Shown here piece after piece: positions 1 to 5,571 of a DNA stretch of 5,571 nt. The DNA is taken from contig JAFAWJ010001047.1 of NCBI GenBank assembly GCA_019242065.1, forward strand, positions 1 through 5,571, given 5' to 3'. The translations under genes were made by a program, and so were the position numbers. The notes below the pieces were generated by a model that made no database searches, was not told the DNA's origin, and saw nothing but the letters and a program-made list of their open reading frames with translations. How positions within the stretch are numbered: position 1 is the stretch's first letter; every line of letters begins with the position of its first letter. The DNA is from Chloroflexota bacterium (GTDB lineage: Bacteria > Chloroflexota > UBA6077 > CF-72).

Positions 1-1
1 C

Positions 2-472
2 GCCGACACGCTGCTGGCCGAGTTTTCGTCTGGCGAGGTCGACGCGGTAGTCGCCCACGAGCTTGGCCACCACGTGCACCACGACGTGCAGCGGCTGCTG
101 CTTGGCAACGCGGTCCTGATCTGGGTCGGACTGTTCGTCGCGTCGGCGGGGCTGGCGAGCGCCTTGCCGATTCTGAGCTTGCCGAGTTTGAGCTACGTGC
201 CTGGCTACCCGGTCTTGCTGTGTGTCGTGGAGCTGTACTTCCTTCTCCTGTCGCCGCTGCTGAACTGGTGGTCGCGACGGTTGGAGAGCGGCGCCGACCA
301 CTTCGCACTGAAGCTCACCCGTGATCCCGCGGCCTTCGCCGGCGCGATGCAGCGACTCGGCTGTCAGAACCTGGTGGAGCTATGGCCGCCGCGCTGGTCC
401 GAAGTGCTCCTGGCGACACATCCGGCCCTGGGCCGCCGCATGCAGCTGGCCGAGACCTGGGGGGCGCGGTGA
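2..472 (+). CDS. M48 family (Ste24/HtpX-like) membrane zinc peptidase, 3' part only
   Basis: The open frame enters from the left edge, so only the last 156 residues are present. Numbering from the first complete codon, the zinc-binding helix HELGH is at residues 19-23 (bases 56-70). It is followed by two hydrophobic segments at about 35-56 and 67-90. The third zinc ligand is probably E95 in the ESGAD motif, matching the ExxAD signature of M48 enzymes. THPALGRRM at about 139-147 matches the (S/T)HP....R element near the end of Ste24-type members. All visible catalytic elements are intact. M48 enzymes are integral-membrane endopeptidases; Ste24 members process CAAX-type substrates in eukaryotes, while HtpX helps FtsH in membrane quality control in E. 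coli. Which role applies here is unknown. The stop overlaps or abuts the next gene, suggesting co-transcription and translational coupling. Confidence 0.88.
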   Translation, partial: ADTLLAEFSSGEVDAVVAHELGHHVHHDVQRLLLGNAVLIWVGLFVASAGLASALPILSLPSLSYVPGYPVLLCVVELYFLLLSPLLNWWSRRLESGADHFALKLTRDPAAFAGAMQRLGCQNLVELWPPRWSEVLLATHPALGRRMQLAETWGAR

Positions 473-480
473 GGCGCGGC

Positions 481-900
481 GTGGACGATCCGGTGGTCGT
501 CGTGCGTCGACCAATTGGTCCGCCGCCGCTGGCGCTGCGCCTGGCGGCCGTGCTGGCGGTGCCGCTACTGCTGTATGCGCTGGTCATGACCGGGCAGAAG
601 GCGGTCGAGAACTATCAGCTGAATCAGCAGGCGGACGCGCTGCGCACGCAGATCGTCGGCCTGCGGCAGCAGAACGTGCAGCTGCAGCAACAGATCGAAC
701 AGGCGCGGACAGACGCGGCGATCGAGGCCATCGCACGCGAACAACTGGGGCTGATCAAGCCCGGGGATCATCCGCTGGTGCTCGTCTCGGCCGACGGCTC
801 GACGCCAGGCGCGGCGTCCGCCGTGACGGACCAGCAGCCCGCGCCACCGCCGGCGCCCGAGCCGACGTGGCGACAGTGGTGGGATTACTTCTTCCACTGA
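481..900 (+). CDS. FtsB/DivIC-like septum formation initiator
   Basis: This small bitopic membrane protein of 139 residues has the FtsB/DivIC architecture. It has a short basic cytoplasmic N-terminus, one transmembrane helix at about 17-36, and a Gln-rich coiled coil at about 39-76. The conserved family segment IEAIAREQLGLIKPGDHP lies at 81-98. A Pro-rich linker and an aromatic tail (WRQWWDYFFH) end the protein. In the family these proteins join FtsL and FtsQ/DivIB in the divisome, activating septal peptidoglycan synthesis. The start is uncertain. GTG 481 has GAGG six bases upstream, whereas GTG 469 overlaps the peptidase stop (GTGA) and would add four residues. An ATG at 382 would overlap the peptidase by 90 bases and add non-homologous sequence, so I rejected it. 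I cannot tell FtsB from DivIC orthology, so no symbol is given. Confidence 0.85.
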   Translation: MDDPVVVVRRPIGPPPLALRLAAVLAVPLLLYALVMTGQKAVENYQLNQQADALRTQIVGLRQQNVQLQQQIEQARTDAAIEAIAREQLGLIKPGDHPLVLVSADGSTPGAASAVTDQQPAPPPAPEPTWRQWWDYFFH

Positions 901-924
901 TCACGCTCTGATTGCGCTGACGCC

Positions 925-2031
925 ATGTCCAGGTCAGCAGAGGTGGTCCGCCGCGAGCTGCGCCGGGCCATGTTGCGCGTCCCGGATGTGTTTGCGCCCG
1001 GCACGAAGCTGGTCGTTGGCTTTTCTGGCGGTCAGGACTCGAGCTGCCTGCTCCACGCCCTGGTCCACTCGCGCCGCCAGCTCGACCTGATCGCCGTCCA
1101 CGTCGACCACACCCTGCGCGCGGACTCCGCGGACAGCGCGCGGCGAGTCGTCGAACTGGCACGCGCCATCGGCGTCACGTGCGACGTTTCTCGTCTTGAC
1201 GTGGCCGGCTATCGCCAGAGGCTCAAACGGGCGTCGATCCAGCAGGTCGCGCGCGCCGCTCGCTACCAGGCGCTGGCCGAATCGGCCCGTCAGCACAGGG
1301 CGGCCGCCGTCCTGGTGGCGCACAGCGCGGACGACCAGGCGGAAACGCTGCTGCTCAATCTGGTGCGCGGTACCGGCCTGCTGGGTCTGGCGGGTATGCG
1401 CATGGATGACTCGTTCGATCTCAGCCGACTCGGTCCGCCCATGTCGGCGGCCTTCGCCCAGACCAGTCGAGTCCGAGTGGTCCGACCGCTGCTCAAGGTC
1501 CAGCGGGCGACCACGCTCGCGTACTGCAGCCAGGCCGGATTGCCGCTTGTCGAGGACGCCTCCAACCGCACGCGGGCGTATACGCGCAATCGCGTGCGAC
1601 TGGACGTATTGCCGCTGCTGGAGCAGTTCAATCCGGCCATCCGCACGGTTCTGGCACGTACCGCTGACCTGGCGGCCGACGACCTGGCGGCGCTTGACGC
1701 GCTCGTCGCCGAGCGATCGTCGCACCTGGTTCACGATCAGACGTTCGATCTGCGGCTGTTTCGGGGCCAGCCGCGCGCGCTGCAACGGCGCCTGCTGCGC
1801 GTCGAGATTGCCTCGCTGGTGGGTGGCCTGGTGGACGTCGCGGACGCACCCGTCGAAGATGCGCTGGACTTATTGCAAACCGGCGTGACGCACCAGACGT
1901 ATCACTTGCCGTACGGGGTGGAGCTCCGCATGGAATCGGAGACGTTCAGCTTGCGGCGGGGAGGCCGCGCGCGCCAGCGGCGACAGGTTGGGCTCGAGGT
2001 TGAGAGAGCTCGAGGTTGCGACAGCGATTGA
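925..2031 (+). CDS. tilS: tRNA(Ile)-lysidine synthase TilS
   Basis: TilS uses ATP to attach lysine to C34 of the CAU-anticodon tRNA-Ile, converting it to lysidine so that it reads AUA and is charged with isoleucine. The N-type PP-loop ATPase motif SGGQDS is at residues 34-39. HVDH follows at 59-62. The TilS signature AHSADDQAETLLLNLVRGTG spans 132-151. The EDASNRTRAYTRNRVR block at 210-225, ending in the P-x-L...NP element near 230-237, is diagnostic for TilS over other PP-loop enzymes. At 368 residues it is shorter than the E. coli and B. subtilis enzymes (about 430-470). The C-terminal domain appears reduced, ending in a basic Arg-rich tail. ATG 925 is 24 nt after the FtsB-like stop and lacks an obvious Shine-Dalgarno. 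GTG 943 is a less likely alternative. Confidence 0.96.
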   Translation: MSRSAEVVRRELRRAMLRVPDVFAPGTKLVVGFSGGQDSSCLLHALVHSRRQLDLIAVHVDHTLRADSADSARRVVELARAIGVTCDVSRLDVAGYRQRLKRASIQQVARAARYQALAESARQHRAAAVLVAHSADDQAETLLLNLVRGTGLLGLAGMRMDDSFDLSRLGPPMSAAFAQTSRVRVVRPLLKVQRATTLAYCSQAGLPLVEDASNRTRAYTRNRVRLDVLPLLEQFNPAIRTVLARTADLAADDLAALDALVAERSSHLVHDQTFDLRLFRGQPRALQRRLLRVEIASLVGGLVDVADAPVEDALDLLQTGVTHQTYHLPYGVELRMESETFSLRRGGRARQRRQVGLEVERARGCDSD

Positions 2032-2053
2032 ACAGACTCGGAGTTGAGAAAAC

Positions 2054-2082
2054 CTGGGATGTGAGAGTCCCACGCGTATAAT
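2054..2082 (+). promoter_or_regulatory. Probable sigma70-type promoter of ftsH
   Basis: A perfect TATAAT -10 box lies at 2077-2082 in the tilS-ftsH gap. At the ideal 17-bp spacing the -35 position reads CTGGGA (2054-2059), only three of six matches to TTGACA, so the -35 is weak. Transcription would start near 2089-2090. That lies downstream of the in-frame ATG at 2081, which supports ATG 2111 as the true ftsH start and gives a leader of about 21 nt. An inverted repeat TGGGA/TCCCA (2055-2059 and 2068-2072) sits in the spacer and could be an operator. The -10 call is seen in the sequence; regulation is inference. Confidence 0.6.
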
Positions 2083-2092
2083 GCCAGCACCC

Positions 2093-2103
2093 GGGAGGGT
2101 CCC
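2093..2103 (+). promoter_or_regulatory. ftsH Shine-Dalgarno within a small inverted repeat
   Basis: The GGAGG at 2094-2098 is the only strong ribosome-binding site before ftsH and lies 12 nt from ATG 2111, slightly long. It sits in GGGA-GGG-TCCC, a perfect 4-bp inverted repeat with a three-base loop, so the leader could partly mask its own ribosome-binding site. The stem is short, and whether it matters in vivo is not known. Confidence 0.45.
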
Positions 2104-2110
2104 ACCGCGC

Positions 2111-4063
<1,953 letters not shown>

Positions 4064-4074
4064 GCTAGTCAGGC

Positions 4075-5124
4075 ATCACACACACCGGTCTCGCCTACTC
4101 CGAGGCATTTCTGCGGCACGCGACGGGTGCACAGCACCCGGAGCGGCCCGACCGGTTGCGCGCCATTGTCCAGCATCTGCGCGGGCAAGGCACCTGGGAG
4201 CGACTCGACGTCTGGGAGCCAGCGCCCGTCGACGAGCAGGATCTGCTGCTGATCCATAGCTCGACACATGTCGAGGCCATGCGACAGTTCATCGCCGCTG
4301 GCGGTGGACACATCGACTCGGACACGGTTGTCTCGGTCGATTCCTGGGACGCGGCGCTGCGCGCGGCCGGCGGCCTGATCGAGGGCGTGGACCGAGTCGC
4401 CTCCGGTCAAAACGACAACGCGTTCTGCCTGGTGCGTCCGCCCGGCCACCACGCCACACCGGATCGGGCGATGGGCTTCTGCGTCTTCAACAACGTGGCC
4501 ATCGCCGCCGCGTGGCTGCTCGCCCACGGGCGCGCCCGGCGCATCGCGGTCCTCGACTACGACGTCCACCACGGCAACGGCACCCAGGACGCGTTCTATG
4601 CGCGTTCGGACCTGCTGTACGTTTCTACGCACCAGTTCCCGCTGTATCCGGGCACCGGTCACTGGCGCGAAACGGGCATCGATGCCGGCGCCGGTTACAC
4701 GCTGAATCTATCGTTTCCGCCGGGCTGCGGCGACGACGTCTACAGCGCGGCGCTGGCGCAGATCATCGAGCCAGCCGTGCGCCGCTATGAGCCGGACTTC
4801 ATCCTGGTGTCACTCGGCTTCGACGCGTTCTGGGACGACCCCCTGGCCAACTTGCGCCTGTCCGTTGGCGGCGGCTACACGCCGATGCTGCGCTCGGCAC
4901 GCGACCTGGCCGAAGACCTGTGCGGCGGCCGGATCGTGGTTGGCCTGGAAGGTGGCTACAACCTCGACGCGCTGGCGCACGGCACCGACGCGGCGTGTCG
5001 GCTGCTGCTCGGCCACGAGCCAGCGCCCGACCCACTCGGGCCGCCACCCGAGCAGGTCTCGGCGGCGGAGGCCCAGCCGTTGCTAGATGCCATCGGCGGC
5101 CTCCACGGATTGACAGCCGGCTGA
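4075..5124 (+). CDS. Histone deacetylase family protein (class II-like / acetylpolyamine-type), start codon unclear
   Basis: This is a zinc-dependent amidohydrolase of the arginase/deacetylase fold. In bacteria such enzymes deacetylate polyamines, lysines or small acetylated compounds; the substrate here cannot be read from sequence. Numbering from ATC 4075 (349 residues): RPPGHHA at 121-127 carries the catalytic pair H125/H126, and GFCVFNN follows. LDYDVHHGNGTQ holds zinc ligands D163 and H165. STHQFPLYPGTG is typical of the class II-like bacterial group. GFDAF supplies the third zinc ligand D250, and LEGGYN has the catalytic Tyr Y295. The catalytic set is complete. The family's N-terminal TGLxY...HPERPxRL block (about residues 4-28) is present in frame. 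However, the first ATG/GTG/TTG is TTG 4156, inside that block, and an in-frame TAG lies at 4066-4068. ATC 4075, 12 nt after the ftsH stop, is my best guess; a start at 4156 would give 322 residues lacking the first strand. Confidence 0.9.
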   Translation: MTHTGLAYSEAFLRHATGAQHPERPDRLRAIVQHLRGQGTWERLDVWEPAPVDEQDLLLIHSSTHVEAMRQFIAAGGGHIDSDTVVSVDSWDAALRAAGGLIEGVDRVASGQNDNAFCLVRPPGHHATPDRAMGFCVFNNVAIAAAWLLAHGRARRIAVLDYDVHHGNGTQDAFYARSDLLYVSTHQFPLYPGTGHWRETGIDAGAGYTLNLSFPPGCGDDVYSAALAQIIEPAVRRYEPDFILVSLGFDAFWDDPLANLRLSVGGGYTPMLRSARDLAEDLCGGRIVVGLEGGYNLDALAHGTDAACRLLLGHEPAPDPLGPPPEQVSAAEAQPLLDAIGGLHGLTAG

Positions 5125-5138
5125 ACTGGCCCTACAGT
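5110..5138 (+). promoter_or_regulatory. Strong sigma70-type promoter upstream of the leader RNA/ABC gene
   Basis: A perfect TTGACA -35 (5110-5115) is followed by a 17-bp spacer and the -10 box TACAGT (5133-5138), which matches TATAAT at the key T, A, A and T positions. The -35 overlaps the last codons of the deacetylase gene. The predicted transcription start is near 5145. This gives a leader of about 254 nt before the ABC-transporter start codon, unusually long for so compact a region. The hexamers and spacing are visible; activity is inferred. Confidence 0.65.
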
Positions 5139-5146
5139 GTGGGCCA
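5127..5146. promoter_or_regulatory. Inverted repeat around the -10 box (possible operator)
   Basis: TGGCCC (5127-5132) and GGGCCA (5141-5146) form a perfect 6-bp inverted repeat with eight bases between, and the -10 box TACAGT occupies the loop. A repressor bound here would block RNA polymerase. It could instead be a weak hairpin at the end of the deacetylase transcript, but no U-tract follows, so an intrinsic terminator is unlikely. Function is inference. Confidence 0.3.
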
Positions 5147-5337
5147 CGTCCCCAGCTGGGAGGGTCCACGTTGGCTAATTACAGCACAGACGGTCGCAGC
5201 GGAACCGGAGTCGTATTTGGGCTCCAGGGGCCGCGCCTGCGCCTTTGCGCGCGACCGTCGTCGTGGACCCCGTACCTGGTGGGGAGCGGCCTGCATTGAT
5301 TTAGCGGCCCACATCTCCGAACACGTTCCCCACCTGT
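5145..5337 (+). ncRNA. Candidate structured leader RNA (riboswitch/attenuator-like) or small RNA, unknown class
   Basis: Helix A pairs GGGTCCACG (5162-5170) with CGTGGACCC (5262-5270), 9 perfect bp. Inside it helix B pairs GACGGTCGC (5189-5197) with GCGACCGTC (5251-5259), again 9 perfect bp. They are separated by an asymmetric loop of 18 nt (5171-5188) against 2 nt. Within B are two arms. Arm C (5199-5234) is GCGG/CCGC, an AA/GG internal loop, then CC-GGAGTC/GGCTCC-(A)-GG closed by a 7-nt loop. Arm D is GCGC-CTTT-GCGC (5239-5250). Downstream, helix E pairs GGTGGGGA (5278-5285) with TCCCCACC (5327-5334). No convincing coding frame occupies the region. The position between a good promoter and a terminator-like hairpin ahead of an ABC gene suggests cis-regulation. 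A stand-alone RNA is the alternative. I recognise no known family. Confidence 0.5.
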
Positions 5338-5370
5338 AGCGGCTCCTCGGTCTGTCCGTCCGCCGTTTTT
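5338..5370 (+). terminator. Terminator-like hairpin with U5 tract before the ABC gene
   Basis: CGGC (5340-5343) pairs with GCCG (5362-5365). After a small internal loop, CGG (5348-5350) pairs with CCG (5356-5358) around a 5-nt loop. TTTTT (5366-5370) follows immediately. The stem is interrupted, so it is weaker than a classical intrinsic terminator. It ends 28 nt before the ABC start codon, so it would act as an attenuator of that gene if transcription comes from the 5110-5138 promoter, or as the 3' end of a small RNA. Confidence 0.42.
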
Positions 5371-5373
5371 GAT

Positions 5374-5389
5374 TCATCGTCGATGAGGG
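5374..5389 (+). promoter_or_regulatory. Shine-Dalgarno of the ABC gene overlapping a perfect dyad
   Basis: GAGGG (5385-5389) lies nine bases before GTG 5399 and fixes that start. Its first bases are part of TCATCG-T-CGATGA (5374-5386), a perfect 6+1+6 inverted repeat. As RNA it could form a small hairpin (TCATC/GATGA with a GUC loop) that partly masks the ribosome-binding site. As DNA it could be a short operator. The repeat is visible; its role is inference. Confidence 0.4.
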
Positions 5390-5398
5390 TGTTCTTCC

Positions 5399-5571
5399 GT
5401 GAACGTGATCGCTACTCCAGTTCCCGCTGCCTGTCCCGCGTTGGACGTGCGCGGCGTCTCGAAATTCTTCGGTTCCCAGCTGCGCCTTTCGGTGCCCTGG
5501 CGCTCGAAACCCGCCCCGAAGCGCGTCCTCGCGGTTGACGACGTCTCGCTGAGTGTCGAACGCGGCGAGAT
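5399..5571 (+). CDS. ABC transporter ATP-binding protein, N-terminal fragment (runs off the window)
   Basis: Starting at GTG 5399 with GAGGG nine bases upstream, 57 complete codons are visible before the right edge. ALDVRGVSKFFG at residues 14-25 is the first strand and aromatic A-loop region of an ABC ATPase. AVDDVSLSVERGE at 45-57 is the strand that leads directly into Walker A, which would begin just beyond the window. Between them is an extra basic stretch of roughly 15-20 residues (about 26-44, rich in Arg, Lys, Pro, with a Trp). This is longer than the usual short turn and recalls ATPases of some ABC-2-type exporters, though that subgroup call is weak. Substrate and direction of transport cannot be inferred. 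It follows a 274-bp non-coding gap with its own promoter and structured leader, so it is likely the first gene of a separately regulated operon. Confidence 0.82.
   Translation, partial: MNVIATPVPAACPALDVRGVSKFFGSQLRLSVPWRSKPAPKRVLAVDDVSLSVERGE

Noticed and set aside
382..480. ATG 382 as start of the FtsB-like protein
   Set aside because: It would overlap the peptidase gene by about 90 bases and add Gly/Pro/Arg-rich sequence unlike the family. GTG 481 or 469 fits better.
2081..2110. ATG 2081 as the ftsH start
   Set aside because: This ATG overlaps the TATAAT box and would lie upstream of the predicted transcription start. ATG 2111 gives the normal FtsH N-terminus.
5138..5313. Long-range pairing TGTGGGCC (5138-5145) with GGCCCACA (5306-5313)
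   Set aside because: Most of the 5' strand lies upstream of the predicted transcription start, so it would probably not be in the RNA. An 8-bp GC-rich match over this distance may be chance.
4920..5339. A + strand open frame running from the deacetylase gene into the gap
   Set aside because: It is an off-frame shadow of the deacetylase gene with Arg-rich low-complexity translation and no homology signal.
5145..5370. Known RNA classes for the structured region (SRP RNA, 6S, tmRNA, RNase P, T-box, cobalamin, ZTP, TPP and similar riboswitches)
   Set aside because: From memory none of their diagnostic conserved blocks could be seen, for example no GGAAGGAAGCAGC of SRP RNA and no GGGTGG-ACCGCG T-box. 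This does not replace a covariance-model search.
5132..5377. An 81-codon - strand open frame across the non-coding gap
   Set aside because: The predicted protein is Arg/Ser/Pro-rich with no motif, and the same bases form extensive helices read on the + strand. RNA structure explains the region better.

Overview
The window is a GC-rich, densely packed bacterial housekeeping segment, with every gene on the + strand. The FtsB-like protein with an aromatic C-terminal tail, the short TilS and the FtsH sequence style suggest a Chloroflexota-like lineage. That assignment is an impression from protein style, not a phylogeny.

Layout: (1) the 3' end of an M48 (Ste24/HtpX-type) membrane zinc peptidase; (2) a small FtsB/DivIC septum-formation protein that starts at or just after the peptidase stop; (3) tilS, tRNA(Ile)-lysidine synthase, 24 nt downstream; (4) a short intergenic gap with a perfect TATAAT box, followed by ftsH, the membrane AAA+ zinc protease; (5) a class II-like histone-deacetylase-family (acetylpolyamine/acetoin-utilisation type) hydrolase, beginning about a dozen bases after the ftsH stop and with no canonical start codon where homology says it should begin; (6) a 274-bp non-coding gap; (7) the first 57 codons of an ABC-transporter ATPase that runs off the window.

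Genes 1-3 look like one transcription unit, and ftsH plus the deacetylase look like a second one with its own promoter. FtsB (division), TilS (decoding of AUA codons) and FtsH (membrane proteostasis) are core functions often clustered in bacteria. The hpt gene often found between tilS and ftsH is absent here.

The most interesting part is the gap at 5125-5398. It has a strong sigma70-type promoter (TTGACA, 17-bp spacer, TACAGT) embedded in the end of the deacetylase gene. About 190 nt of RNA follow, containing two nested perfect 9-bp helices that enclose two further hairpins, and then a separate 8-bp helix. After these come a terminator-like hairpin with five U's and a perfect 6+1+6 dyad overlapping the ABC gene's Shine-Dalgarno. 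This is the layout of a cis-regulatory leader (riboswitch or attenuator) for the ABC transporter, or of a small RNA gene. I could not match it to a known class from memory.
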